This document shows, in pieces, positions 44,931 to 54,366 of a DNA stretch of 64,000 nt. The notes below the pieces were generated by a model. It saw nothing but the letters and a program-made list of their open reading frames with translations, had not been told where the DNA came from and ran no database searches. Every line of letters starts with the position of its first letter. Within the stretch, counting starts at the first letter, position 1. Where the stretch lies: NCBI RefSeq assembly GCF_023073335.1, contig NZ_JADPJG010000035.1, positions 177,902 through 241,901 of the forward strand. The letters run 5' to 3'. The translations under genes were made by a program, and so were the position numbers. The stretch is from Bradyrhizobium sp. 21 (lineage in GTDB: Bacteria > Pseudomonadota > Alphaproteobacteria > Rhizobiales > Xanthobacteraceae).

Positions 44931-45617
44931 TCACGGCACCAGCTTGTAGCCACCGGCTTCCGTGACCAGGATTTCCGGGTTGGCGGCGTCCTTCTCGATC
45001 TTCTGGCGAAGGCGATAGATGTGGGTTTCCAGCGTGTGGGTGGTGACGCCGGAATTGTAGCCCCAGACCTCCTGGAGCAGGGTCTCGCGCGAGACCGGCA
45101 TCTGGCCGGCCCGGTAGAGGAAGCGGAGGATGGCGGTTTCCTTCTCGGTGAGCCGGACCTTGCGCGCATTGGCGGCGGTCAGCATCTTCGAGCCGGGCCT
45201 GAAAGAGTAGGGGCCGACCGAGAACACCGCGTCCTCGCTGGCTTCGTGCTGGCGGAGCTGGGCGCGGATACGGGCCAGCAGCACGGCGAAGCGGAAGGGT
45301 TTTGCGACATAGTCGTTGGCGCCGGATTCCAGCCCCAAAATCGTGTCGGAATCGGTGTCATGCCCGGTGAGCATGATGATCGGAGCCTTGAACCCGCCCT
45401 TGCGCAGGGAACGGACCACCTCGCGGCCATCCGTGTCAGGCAGACCGACATCCATCAGGACGAGATCGGGCGCATTGGCCTTCGCGGCGCTCGCGCCCTT
45501 GGCGCCGGTATCGACGGCGGAGGCTTCAAATTCTTCGTGCAGCGATAATTGCTCCACCAACGTGTCGCGCAGATCGGTATCGTCATCCACGATGAGGATC
45601 TTGCGGGCATTGGCCAT
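44931..45617 (-). CDS. OmpR/PhoB-family response regulator (CenR-like)
   Basis: A 228-residue regulator. The receiver domain has the acidic pair DDDTD, phospho-acceptor Asp in LVLMDVGLPDTDG, Thr in IIMLTGHD and Lys in YVAKPFRF. The C-terminal winged helix has LTEKETAILRFLYRAG and THTLETHIYRLRQKIEKD. I suspect the CenR branch of alphaproteobacterial envelope regulators, at modest confidence. No sensor kinase is adjacent. It diverges from an L,D-transpeptidase gene. Confidence 0.92.
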   Translation of the reverse strand: MANARKILIVDDDTDLRDTLVEQLSLHEEFEASAVDTGAKGASAAKANAPDLVLMDVGLPDTDGREVVRSLRKGGFKAPIIMLTGHDTDSDTILGLESGANDYVAKPFRFAVLLARIRAQLRQHEASEDAVFSVGPYSFRPGSKMLTAANARKVRLTEKETAILRFLYRAGQMPVSRETLLQEVWGYNSGVTTHTLETHIYRLRQKIEKDAANPEILVTEAGGYKLVP

Positions 45618-45795
45618 AGGGGGTCATCCTTTTGGGGTCCGGCGCGGCGCGCATCCATGCTGCACCCAGCCGAGAGGGAAGTTTAGGGGTCGCCGTTATT
45701 ATTATTGTTCGTGTTGAAGTAGTGGGCTGTTACCGATTCACAAGCCAGAAGCACTCTAACCTAGAATAGCAGGGCGCTTCGATGAATGTCCTGTA

Positions 45796-46389
45796 ATGAA
45801 TTCGACATTGCACGTTCACATGAAAACCAAAGCTGCTTCAGTTAGTTACACCAAGAACCGAAGCGCCGGGCCGTTGTCCGCGATCCGCGTTAAGCCTGCC
45901 GCGGGGAATCCGCGCCGGGGCTGGCTGACCGCGGGGGCGCTGACGATTCCGGTGGCGCTGGGGCGCGGCGGCGTTCTGGCGAACAAGCGCGAAGGCGACG
46001 GCGGCACGCCGAGGGGCACTTTTCGTCCCCGGCGATTGTGGTGGCGGGGCGACCGGCACAGCCGCCCGCAGACCTTCTTGCCGGCGCGGACCATCGGCGA
46101 CACGGACGCCTGGTGCGAGGACCCCCGGGACCGCCACTACAATCAGGGAATCCGGCTTGGCGAGGGGCAGGGCGGCGACCGCCTCAAGCGGACCGACCAT
46201 CTCTATGACTTCATCATCGAAATCGACCACAACACGCGACCGCGCATCGCCGGCCGCGGCAGCGCGGTGTTTTTGCATCTGGCCCGCGACAATTTCGGCC
46301 CGACCGCAGGCTGCGTCTCGATGACCAAGGCGGCGATGCGACAATTGCTGCGGCGGCTGGGACCAAAAACAAAAATCATCATCGGGTGA
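45796..46389 (+). CDS. L,D-transpeptidase (YkuD) family protein
   Basis: A 197-residue YkuD-domain protein with the catalytic signature SAVFLHLARDNFGPTAGCVSM, His and Cys intact. YkuD enzymes form 3-3 peptidoglycan crosslinks or attach lipoproteins. No clear signal peptide is seen, so location is uncertain; this short form (DUF-like, with YNQGIRLGEG) is widespread in alphaproteobacteria. ATG 45796 or 45820 could start it. Confidence 0.88.
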   Translation: MNSTLHVHMKTKAASVSYTKNRSAGPLSAIRVKPAAGNPRRGWLTAGALTIPVALGRGGVLANKREGDGGTPRGTFRPRRLWWRGDRHSRPQTFLPARTIGDTDAWCEDPRDRHYNQGIRLGEGQGGDRLKRTDHLYDFIIEIDHNTRPRIAGRGSAVFLHLARDNFGPTAGCVSMTKAAMRQLLRRLGPKTKIIIG

Positions 46390-46395
46390 GGACAC

Positions 46396-47169
46396 ATGCT
46401 CGACAGGGATCAGATCGCCGCCGCATCGCGCGTCCTCGTTCAACATTGGCGCGACGGCACCAAGCTTGACGCGCTGGAGAGAGGGTTGCGGCCGCAGAGC
46501 CGTACCGAGGGTTACGCCGTGCAGGCTGCGCTCAGTGGAGAATTGTTCGGCTGGAAGATCGCGGCAACGAGCGAGTCAGGACAGAAGCACATCAATGTCG
46601 CGGGACCGCTGGCCGGTCGCATCATGAACGACACCGTGATTGCCGATGGCGGCACCGCCTCGATGAAGGGCAATGCGATGCGCGTCGGCGAACCGGAGTT
46701 CGCCTTTCGCATGGGGCGCGATCTGCCGCCGCGCGCGGCGCCGTACACCGTCGACGAGGTGCTCGCCGCTGTCGATGCCTTGCACCCCGCGATCGAGATT
46801 CCCGATTCGCGCTTTGCCGATTTCGCCAGCGCCGGCGAGGCACAGCTCATCGCCGACAATGCCTGCGCGCATCTGTTCGTGCTGGGCGCGGCAACCACCG
46901 CGAACTGGCGCGCGATGGATCTCGTCGAGGAGCGGCCGCAGATCACGCTGCGCGGCCAGCGCTATCTCGGCCACGGCAAGAACGTGCTTGGCGATCCCCG
47001 TCTTGCCTTGGTCTGGCTGGCCAACGAGCTCGGTGGCCTCGGCATCACCTTGCGGGCAGGAGAGGTGGTGACGACAGGTACGTGTCACCCGCCGCTGCCG
47101 ATCCAGGCCGGCGATCATTTTGCGGCGGATTTTGGCGTGCTCGGGACGGTGTCGGTGGGATTTGCGTAG
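46396..47169 (+). CDS. 2-keto-4-pentenoate hydratase/fumarylacetoacetase-like protein
   Basis: A 257-residue member of the FAH/MhpD fold: GWKIAATSESGQKHINVAGPLAGRI, EPEFAFRMGRDLP (metal-binding Glu pair EPEF), HPAIEIPDSRF and the ending EVVTTGTCHPPLPIQAGDHFAADFG. It would hydrate 2-hydroxypentadienoate-like acids in aromatic degradation, but has no pathway neighbours, so the substrate is open. It follows the L,D-transpeptidase by 6 bp. Confidence 0.87.
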   Translation: MLDRDQIAAASRVLVQHWRDGTKLDALERGLRPQSRTEGYAVQAALSGELFGWKIAATSESGQKHINVAGPLAGRIMNDTVIADGGTASMKGNAMRVGEPEFAFRMGRDLPPRAAPYTVDEVLAAVDALHPAIEIPDSRFADFASAGEAQLIADNACAHLFVLGAATTANWRAMDLVEERPQITLRGQRYLGHGKNVLGDPRLALVWLANELGGLGITLRAGEVVTTGTCHPPLPIQAGDHFAADFGVLGTVSVGFA

Positions 47170-47184
47170 GTGCTACGCACTCCG

Positions 47185-47200
47185 CCCGGCGAAGGCCGGG
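47185..47200. repeat. Palindromic repeat, family A arm
   Basis: CCCGGC-GAAG-GCCGGG, followed by ACGACGG as in the full family A element, between convergent genes. Confidence 0.65.
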
Positions 47201-47210
47201 ACGACGGCAA

Positions 47211-47900
47211 CTACCGGTGCCCGAAGATCGCGCTGCCCACGCGCACATGCGTGGCACCGAGCATGATGGCGGTCGCATAATCCGCGCTCATGCCCATCGA
47301 CAGCTTCGTCAAACCATTGCGCTCCGCGATCTTGGCGGTCAGCGCGAAATGCGCCGCCGGCGGCTCATCCACCGGCGGGATGCACATCAGCCCGGAAATC
47401 GTCAGCCCGTAGGTGTCGCGGCAGCTCGCGATGAAGGCATCGGCCTCGCCAGGAGCAATGCCGGCCTTCTGCGGCTCCTCGCCGATGTTGATCTGGACGA
47501 ACAGTTCCGGGTGCCTGTCCTGGGATTCGATTTCCTTGGCTAACGCCTGGCAAATGCTCGGGCGGTCGACCGAATGGATGGCATCGAACAGCGCGACCGC
47601 CTCTTTCGCCTTGTTGGATTGCAGCGGTCCGATCAGATGCAGCGCGATGTCGGAGTAAACAGAAATTAACGCCGGCCACTTGCCTTTGGCCTCCTGCACC
47701 CGATTCTCGCCGAATACGCGCTGTCCGGCGTCGACGACCGGGATAATTGCATCCGCGTCGAACGTCTTCGACACCGCGATCAGCGTCACGGAGGCGCGCT
47801 CCCGTCGCGCGTCCTTGCAGGCGCGGGCGATTTCGGCTTCGACCGCGGCGAGCGCGTTTGGTGAATGGCCGGTTGCCGGCGTGGCGTTGGCATCTGTCAT
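47211..47900 (-). CDS. yggS: YggS family PLP-homeostasis protein
   Basis: A 229-residue single-barrel PLP-binding protein (PROSC/PLPHP). PLP Lys is in VTLIAVSKTFDADAI, with VFGENRVQEAKGKW, LHLIGPLQSNKAKEAV and LSMGMSADYATAIMLGATHVRVGSAIFG. It buffers pyridoxal phosphate and has no known catalytic turnover. It diverges from the diguanylate cyclase gene. Confidence 0.95.
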   Translation of the reverse strand: MTDANATPATGHSPNALAAVEAEIARACKDARRERASVTLIAVSKTFDADAIIPVVDAGQRVFGENRVQEAKGKWPALISVYSDIALHLIGPLQSNKAKEAVALFDAIHSVDRPSICQALAKEIESQDRHPELFVQINIGEEPQKAGIAPGEADAFIASCRDTYGLTISGLMCIPPVDEPPAAHFALTAKIAERNGLTKLSMGMSADYATAIMLGATHVRVGSAIFGHR

Positions 47901-48009
47901 GGCGTCGGTTCAGACTGGATTGTTGCGGAGCTAGTTCTAATTTTACCGAGTTCAAGAAAGAGTTTTTGAACCCTTCGCTTTACCTTGGCCCGTGGGGTGG
48001 GCAGCGAAG

Positions 48010-49707
48010 ATGGCAAACGTCAGTTTCAACCGCAAACGAGCGAAACTCAAGCAGGTTCTCGGAATCCGGGCGCGGCTTGCTTTGCTCGCGGTGATTCTGG
48101 TGACGCCCTTGATGTTCGAGCGCGTCCGTTCGCTCGAGGACACGCGCGCCAAGCAGATCGCCCAGGCCGCGGCCGAATTCACCACCGTTGCAAGGCACAG
48201 CGCCGATGCGCAGCGTGAGGTGATCTCGTCGGTCGAGACCATCCTGAAATCGGAAGCCTTCATCCGCGCCTCCGCCGGCGGCATCAGCAAGAGCTGCGAC
48301 GTGCTGCGCGCGAGCCTGCCGTCAAATCTTCCCTGGATCCGCACGCTTTTGATTGCCGGCCAGGACGGACGCATCCAGTGCGCCACCAACAACATGTATG
48401 TCGGCCTCGACCTCAGTGACCGGCCCTACTTCCAGCAGGCGCAGGAAACCGGCCGTTTCGTGCTGAGCGACTTCATCCTGTCGCGGCCGGTGCCGTCGCC
48501 GACCGTGATGGCGGTTTACCCGGTGTCCGCCTTCAGCGGCGTAGCCGATGCCGTCGTGCTCGCCACCGTCAACCTCGACTGGATGTCGAAGGTCATGAGC
48601 AATCTGGGTGGCCGCGCCGGCATCACCGCGGTGCTGGTCGACAGCGCCGGCACCGTGCTCGCCGCACCGGCCGACCAGCACAGCGCGGTCGGCCGCCCCC
48701 TCGACAACATGCCGCTAATGTCGGCGATCGCCGACCGCGCGTTGCGTTCGGACCAGGACGAGGGCTCACTGTCGTTCCTCGCCGCCGACGGCTCTCGCCG
48801 TGCAGTCAGCTACATCCGCATCGCCGGCACCAATGCCCGCCTGATCGCCAGCATCGATGAGGACAAGGTGTCCGCGGCGGTCAGCCGCGACATCCGCACC
48901 GCCTATCTCCAGCTCGCTTTCGTCGTCATGTTCGTCCTGCTCGGCGCGCTGATCGCCGCCGAGAAACTCGTGATCAAACCGATCGAGATGCTGGCCGACA
49001 TGGCCAAGCGCCTCGGCGAGGGCGATCTGTCGGCGCGCGCTGCACGCAATCGTCTGCCGGCCGAGTTCGTGCCGCTGGCCCGCGCGTTCAATGCGATGGC
49101 CGCGCAGCTGAGCCAGCGCGAGCGCGAGCTGATCGCGAGTAACGACCGGCTCACGGTGATGGCCTCGATCGACATGCTGTCGGGGCTTGCCAACCGCCGT
49201 GGCTTCCAGAGCCGGCTCGACTTCGAATGGATGCGCGCGCAGCAATATGGCAGCGACCTCGCGCTTTTGATGATCGACGTCGACCATTTCAAGCTATTCA
49301 ACGACACCTACGGCCATCTCGAAGGCGATTCCTGCCTGACCAGGCTCGGCGAGTCGCTGTCGGGCATCGCCGCCGACACGATGGGTTTCGCGGCGCGCTA
49401 TGGCGGCGAGGAATTCTGCCTGTTGCTGCCGAACACCGACGTGGCGCGCGCCGTCGAAATCGGCGAGCAGGCCCGCGCCGCCGTGCTGAAGCTGTGCCTG
49501 CCGCACATCACCTCCGCCCACATGATCGTCACCGTCTCGATCGGCGTCGCCGCGACGCGGCCCAACGAGAACTTGCGTCCGGGCGATTTGATCGAAGCCG
49601 CCGACGCCGCGCTCTACGCCGCCAAGCACCGCGGCCGCAACAATGTCGTCGAGCACGGCATCATGGTGATCGATAACGGCGCTGCGGAAATCATGATGGC
49701 GGGTTAA
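48010..49707 (+). CDS. Membrane diguanylate cyclase with extracytoplasmic sensor
   Basis: A 565-residue GGDEF protein: TM1 (ARLALLAVILVTPLMF), an extracytoplasmic Cache-like sensor of about 260 residues (DLSDRPYFQQAQETGRFVLSDFILSR is typical dCache), TM2 (LQLAFVVMFVLLGALIAAE), a HAMP linker and GGDEF with ARYGGEEF near 464. The allosteric RxxD I-site is not conserved (TMGF in its place), suggesting weak product inhibition. It makes c-di-GMP. The start is ATG 48010 or ATG 47992. Confidence 0.93.
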   Translation: MANVSFNRKRAKLKQVLGIRARLALLAVILVTPLMFERVRSLEDTRAKQIAQAAAEFTTVARHSADAQREVISSVETILKSEAFIRASAGGISKSCDVLRASLPSNLPWIRTLLIAGQDGRIQCATNNMYVGLDLSDRPYFQQAQETGRFVLSDFILSRPVPSPTVMAVYPVSAFSGVADAVVLATVNLDWMSKVMSNLGGRAGITAVLVDSAGTVLAAPADQHSAVGRPLDNMPLMSAIADRALRSDQDEGSLSFLAADGSRRAVSYIRIAGTNARLIASIDEDKVSAAVSRDIRTAYLQLAFVVMFVLLGALIAAEKLVIKPIEMLADMAKRLGEGDLSARAARNRLPAEFVPLARAFNAMAAQLSQRERELIASNDRLTVMASIDMLSGLANRRGFQSRLDFEWMRAQQYGSDLALLMIDVDHFKLFNDTYGHLEGDSCLTRLGESLSGIAADTMGFAARYGGEEFCLLLPNTDVARAVEIGEQARAAVLKLCLPHITSAHMIVTVSIGVAATRPNENLRPGDLIEAADAALYAAKHRGRNNVVEHGIMVIDNGAAEIMMAG

Positions 49708-49895
49708 TATCGCCCGCTGGCGGCGGTCCCGGTTCGCTTGATCGGAAAGGGCCCGGAAGGCCGCCATGGCCTGGCATCGCCACGCCGCCGCGGGCAGACG
49801 GCTCCGGGTATCCAACCCGTTGACCCCACGGCCGCTTTTGTGGCCTAGTCCGCCGTCTTCAGAACGGCCCGAACCCACGAAAACCCAACGATTCC

Positions 49896-52520
49896 ATGAC
49901 CTCCGAACGCTACAACGCCCGCGATTCCGAACCGCGCTGGCAGGCTGCCTGGGACCAGCAGGCGATCTTCGTCTCCAAGAACGACGATTCGCGGCCGAAA
50001 TACTATGTGCTGGAGATGTTCCCCTACCCGTCGGGGCGCATCCATATCGGCCATGTCCGCAATTACACGCTCGGCGACGTGCTGGCCCGCTTCATGCGCG
50101 CCAAGGGTTTCAACGTGCTGCATCCGATGGGCTGGGACGCCTTCGGCCTGCCGGCCGAGAACGCCGCCATCGAGCGCAAGGTCGCGCCGAAGGCCTGGAC
50201 CTACGACAACATCGCCGCAATGAAGAAGCAGCTCCGCTCGATCGGGCTGTCGCTGGACTGGTCCCGCGAATTCGCGACCTGTGACCCCAGCTACTACAAG
50301 CACCAGCAGAAGATGTTCCTGGACATGCTCGGCGCCGGCCTGGCCGAGCGCGAGAAGCGCAAGCTGAACTGGGATCCCGTCGACATGACCGTGCTCGCCA
50401 ACGAGCAGGTGATCGACGGCCGCGGCTGGCGCTCCGGTGCCGTTGTCGAACAGCGCGAGATGAGCCAGTGGGTTTTCAAGATCACGAAGTACTCGCAGGA
50501 GCTGCTTGACGCACTCGACGGGCTGGACCGCTGGCCCGACAAGGTGCGGCTGATGCAGCGCAACTGGATCGGCCGCTCGGAAGGGCTGCTGGTCCGCTTC
50601 GCGCTGGATCAGGCGACGACCCCCGGCGGCGAGAGCGAGCTGAAGATCTTCACGACGCGCCCGGACACGCTGTTCGGCGCGAAGTTCATGGCGATTTCGT
50701 CGGATCATCCGCTGGCGCAGGCTGCGGCCGCGAAGAACCCCGAGCTTGCGAAGTTCATCGCCGACATCAAGAAGATCGGCACCGCGCAGGAGATCATCGA
50801 CACCGCGGAGAAGCAGGGTTTCGACACCGGCATCCGCGCGGTGCATCCCTTCGATCCGAACTGGAAGCTGCCGGTTTATGTCGCCAATTTCGTGCTGATG
50901 GAATACGGCACCGGCGCGATCTTCGGCTGCCCGGCGCATGACCAGCGCGACCTCGACTTCGTCAACAAATATGGTCTCGGCAACATTCCGGTCGTGTGCC
51001 CCGAGGGCCAGGATCCCAAGACATTCGTCATCACCGACACCGCCTATGACGGTGACGGCCGCATGATCAATTCGCGCTTCCTCGACGGCATGACCATCGA
51101 TCAGGCCAAGGACGAGGTCGCAAAGCGCCTGGAAAACGAGCTGCGCGGCAACGCGCCGGTCGGCGAGCGCCAGGTGAACTTCCGCCTGCGCGACTGGGGC
51201 ATTTCACGCCAGCGCTATTGGGGCTGCCCGATTCCCATCATCCATTGCCCCAAATGCGATGTGGTGCCGGTGCCTGCTGCGGACCTGCCGGTGACGCTGC
51301 CTGACGATGCGACCTTCGACAAGCCGGGCAACGCGCTCGATCATCACCCGACCTGGAAGCACGTCACCTGCCCGCAATGCGGTGGCAAGGCCCAGCGCGA
51401 AACCGACACCATGGACACCTTCGTGGACTCGTCCTGGTACTTCGCGCGCTTCACCGATCCCTGGAACGAGAACGCGCCGACGACGCCTGCGGTCGCCAAC
51501 CGGATGCTGCCGGTCGACCAGTATATCGGCGGCGTCGAGCACGCGATCCTGCATCTGCTCTACAGCCGCTTCTTCACCCGCGCGATGAAGGCGACCGGCC
51601 ACATCGCACTGGACGAGCCGTTCGCCGGCATGTTCACCCAGGGCATGGTGGTGCACGAGACCTACCAGAAGGCCGACGGCACCTATGTCACGCCGGCCGA
51701 GGTGAAGATCGAGGTCGGCGGCAACGGCAGGCGCGCCGTCCTGATGGCGACCGGTGAGGACATCACCGTCGGCGCGATCGAGAAGATGTCGAAGTCGAAG
51801 AAGAACACGGTCGACCCCGACGACATCATCGAGACCTACGGCGCCGACGTCGCCCGCTGGTTCATGCTGTCGGACTCCCCGCCCGACCGCGACGTGATCT
51901 GGAGCGACGAGCGCGTCCAGGGCGCCTCGCGCTTCGTGCAGCGGCTGTGGCGGTTGGTGAACGACGCAGTGGAACTCGGCAAGGGCGCACCCGCAGTCCG
52001 GCCGGCCAGCTTCGGCCCGGATGCCATCGCCTTGCGCAAGGCCGCCCATGGCGCGCTGGACAAGGTCACCACCGGGATCGAGCGGTTGCACTTCAACGTC
52101 TGCCTCGCCCATATCCGCGAATTCGCCAACACGTTTTCGGAGGTGCTCCAGCGCCCCGGCCAGCCCGCCCCTGACCTCGTCTGGGCGATCCGGGAGGCCA
52201 GCCAGATCCTGGTCCAGCTGTTCTCCCCGATGATGCCGCACCTGGCCGAGGAGTGTTGGCAGGTTCTGGGCAACTCCGGGCTGGTTTCGGAGGCCAATTG
52301 GCCCCAAATCGAACGCGATTTGCTGGTTGAAGACAGCGTGACCCTGGTGGTCCAGGTCAACGGCAAGAAGCGGGGTGAGGTCACAGTTGCAACAGCGGCC
52401 GAGAATCCGGAAATCGAGGCTGCCGTTTTGGCCCTCGATGCGGTAAAACTGGCTCTGGACGGCAAGCCCGTCCGCAAGGTGATTATCGTCCCCAAGAGGA
52501 TCGTGAATGTTGTCGGCTAG
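49896..52520 (+). CDS. leuS: Leucyl-tRNA synthetase
   Basis: An 874-residue class Ia enzyme that charges tRNA-Leu. HIGH is at 50-53 (PSGRIHIGHVRNY), KMSKS is at residue 630, the editing domain lies between, and two Cys pairs (CPKC, CPQC) suggest a zinc ribbon insert. It opens a leuS-lptE-holA cluster; its end overlaps lptE by 14 bases. Confidence 0.97.
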   Translation: MTSERYNARDSEPRWQAAWDQQAIFVSKNDDSRPKYYVLEMFPYPSGRIHIGHVRNYTLGDVLARFMRAKGFNVLHPMGWDAFGLPAENAAIERKVAPKAWTYDNIAAMKKQLRSIGLSLDWSREFATCDPSYYKHQQKMFLDMLGAGLAEREKRKLNWDPVDMTVLANEQVIDGRGWRSGAVVEQREMSQWVFKITKYSQELLDALDGLDRWPDKVRLMQRNWIGRSEGLLVRFALDQATTPGGESELKIFTTRPDTLFGAKFMAISSDHPLAQAAAAKNPELAKFIADIKKIGTAQEIIDTAEKQGFDTGIRAVHPFDPNWKLPVYVANFVLMEYGTGAIFGCPAHDQRDLDFVNKYGLGNIPVVCPEGQDPKTFVITDTAYDGDGRMINSRFLDGMTIDQAKDEVAKRLENELRGNAPVGERQVNFRLRDWGISRQRYWGCPIPIIHCPKCDVVPVPAADLPVTLPDDATFDKPGNALDHHPTWKHVTCPQCGGKAQRETDTMDTFVDSSWYFARFTDPWNENAPTTPAVANRMLPVDQYIGGVEHAILHLLYSRFFTRAMKATGHIALDEPFAGMFTQGMVVHETYQKADGTYVTPAEVKIEVGGNGRRAVLMATGEDITVGAIEKMSKSKKNTVDPDDIIETYGADVARWFMLSDSPPDRDVIWSDERVQGASRFVQRLWRLVNDAVELGKGAPAVRPASFGPDAIALRKAAHGALDKVTTGIERLHFNVCLAHIREFANTFSEVLQRPGQPAPDLVWAIREASQILVQLFSPMMPHLAEECWQVLGNSGLVSEANWPQIERDLLVEDSVTLVVQVNGKKRGEVTVATAAENPEIEAAVLALDAVKLALDGKPVRKVIIVPKRIVNVVG

Positions 52521-53058
52521 GATCCGCATCGCAGCCCGCTTGCTGGCGATCGCCGCATTGGCGGCTCTGACGGCCGGCTGCTTCTATCCGATGTATGCCG
52601 AACATACCGACGGCACCCCCGGCCTGCGCGAGAAGCTGATGGGGGTCGATCTTCCGCCGATCAACAAGGCGAACGCCTCCCGCGAGGCCCGTGTCGGCGT
52701 CGAGGTCCGCAACGCGCTGGCCTTCAAGCTCTACGGCACCGCCACGGGCATGCCGCCGACCCACCGGCTTGAGATCCGCTTCTCAAGCAGCAAGTCGTCG
52801 CTGATCGTCGATCCCAATACCGGCCTGCCGAGCAGCGAAAACTACGGCCTCGACGCCCAGTACAATTTGATCGAGGTGGTCAGCGGGAGGTCGGTGATGA
52901 CCGGCACGACGTTCTCCCGCGTGTCCTACGACATGCCCGGCTCCTATCAGCGTTTCAGCCGAAATCGCGCGATACGTGATGCCGAGGATCGCGCCGCCAA
53001 CGAGATCGCCGAGAACATCACGACCCGCCTCGCCTCGTTCTTCACCGCGGGCACTTAA
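52507..53058 (+). CDS. lptE: LPS-assembly lipoprotein LptE
   Basis: A 183-residue outer-membrane lipoprotein with lipobox LTAGC (Cys25). The body fits LptE (DPNTGLPSSENYGLDAQYNLIEV, AANEIAENITTRLASFF). It plugs LptD for LPS export. Its ATG lies inside the end of leuS, giving translational coupling, as in many proteobacteria. Confidence 0.9.
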   Translation: MLSARIRIAARLLAIAALAALTAGCFYPMYAEHTDGTPGLREKLMGVDLPPINKANASREARVGVEVRNALAFKLYGTATGMPPTHRLEIRFSSSKSSLIVDPNTGLPSSENYGLDAQYNLIEVVSGRSVMTGTTFSRVSYDMPGSYQRFSRNRAIRDAEDRAANEIAENITTRLASFFTAGT

Positions 53059-53068
53059 TTCATCCCGC

Positions 53069-53088
53069 CATTCCGGGTGCCCGGAATG
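53069..53088. repeat. Small palindrome between lptE and holA
   Basis: CATTCCGGG-TG-CCCGGAATG, a 9-bp stem with a 2-base loop. It resembles other short hairpins in the repeat families. Confidence 0.5.
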
Positions 53089-53104
53089 ACGAACCCCAGG
53101 CAAC

Positions 53105-54133
53105 ATGGTCGCGCTGCGCGGAAAAGAGATCGACGCCTTTCTCGCCCGCCCCGATGCGGGCCGTCCGATCATCCTGCTCTACGGTCCCGACGCCGGCCTC
53201 GTGCGCGAGCGCGCCGATGCGCTGATCGCGTCCGCCGTCGATGATCCCAACGATCCCTTCTCGCTTGTCAAGCTCGACGGCGACGAGCTCTCCGCCGAGC
53301 CGTCGCGCCTCGTCGATGAAGCGATGACGGTGCCGCTGTTCGGCGGCCGCCGCGCCATTCGCATCCGTGCCGGCTCACGCAGCTTTGCCAGCGGCGTCGA
53401 CACGCTGGCGGAGATGGGCGTGAAGGATTGCCGCGTCGTGATCGAGGCCGGCGAGCTGCGTCCGGAGTCGCCACTGCGCAAGGCGTGCGAGCGCGCCAAG
53501 ACGGCCGTGGCGATCGGCTGCTATCCCGACACCGAGCGCGATCTTGCCAAGCTGATGGAAGACGAGCTCCGCATCGCCAATTTGCGCATCACGCAGGACG
53601 CCCGCGCGGCGCTGATGTCGTTCCTCGGCGGCGACCGCCAGGCCTCGCGCAACGAGCTGCGCAAGCTTACGCTCTATGCCCATGGCAAGGGCGAGATCAC
53701 GCTGGATGACGTGATGTCCGTCGTCGCCGACGCGTCCGAGCTGAAACTCGATCCGATCGTCGACGGCGCTTTCGCCGGCCGGCCCGAAATCGTCGAAAAC
53801 GAGTTCGCCAAGGCCATGATCGCCGGCACCTATCCTGGCGTGATCATCTCCGCGGCGCAGCGTCAGGCGGCGTGGCTGCATAAATCGGCGCTCGCGATCG
53901 CCGACGGCACGCCTGCATCCGCGGTGCTCGACGGTGGTTATCCGCGCCTGCATTTTTCGCGGAAGCCCGCAGTCGAAACTGCACTGCGCAACTTCAGCGT
54001 GGCGCGGCTCGCAGGCATCATCGAGCAGCTCGCGACCGCAGCACTCGACACCCGCAAGCAATCCACCCTCGCCGCCGCCATCGCCCAGCGCACGCTGATG
54101 GCAATCGCCGCGAACGCGAAGCGGCGGGGATAA
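53105..54133 (+). CDS. holA: DNA polymerase III delta subunit
   Basis: A 342-residue clamp-loader wrench subunit. IILLYGPDAGLVRERADAL opens the AAA-like domain (a degenerate P-loop, as is normal for delta), followed by the collar domain (LDPIVDGAFAGRPE, HKSALAIADG). It loads the beta clamp with DnaX and HolB. It follows lptE by 46 bp, the common order leuS-lptE-holA. Confidence 0.95.
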   Translation: MVALRGKEIDAFLARPDAGRPIILLYGPDAGLVRERADALIASAVDDPNDPFSLVKLDGDELSAEPSRLVDEAMTVPLFGGRRAIRIRAGSRSFASGVDTLAEMGVKDCRVVIEAGELRPESPLRKACERAKTAVAIGCYPDTERDLAKLMEDELRIANLRITQDARAALMSFLGGDRQASRNELRKLTLYAHGKGEITLDDVMSVVADASELKLDPIVDGAFAGRPEIVENEFAKAMIAGTYPGVIISAAQRQAAWLHKSALAIADGTPASAVLDGGYPRLHFSRKPAVETALRNFSVARLAGIIEQLATAALDTRKQSTLAAAIAQRTLMAIAANAKRRG

Positions 54134-54150
54134 GCCACCGCTCTATCCAC

Positions 54151-54237
54151 GTCATTGCGAGGAGCCCTCCCGACGAAGCAATCCAGAATCTCTCCGCGGA
54201 AAGACTCTGGATTGCTTCGCTTCGCTCGCAATGACGA
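54151..54237. repeat. Paired palindromic repeat (family C)
   Basis: The arms GTCATTGCGAGGAGC...GAAGCAATCC and GGATTGCTTCGCTTCGC...GCAATGAC invert around about 15 bp. A single arm lies at 18265-18302. Confidence 0.85.
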
Positions 54238-54250
54238 GGGGATAGTGCAC

Positions 54251-54352
54251 GTCCTCATCCTGAGGAGCGCGCTCTTGCGCGCGTCTCGAAGGATGAAGGT
54301 CCGGGCCCTCGCCCTTCGAGACGCCGCTTCGCGGCTCCTCAGGGTGAGGGAG
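54251..54352. repeat. Palindromic repeat (family D)
   Basis: CCTCATCCTGAGGAGC at one end and GCTCCTCAGGGTGAGG at the other, with an inner GTCTCGAAGG/CCCTTCGAGAC pair. It lies between convergent holA and parB. Confidence 0.82.
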
Positions 54353-54366
54353 CGAGAGCGCAATGA

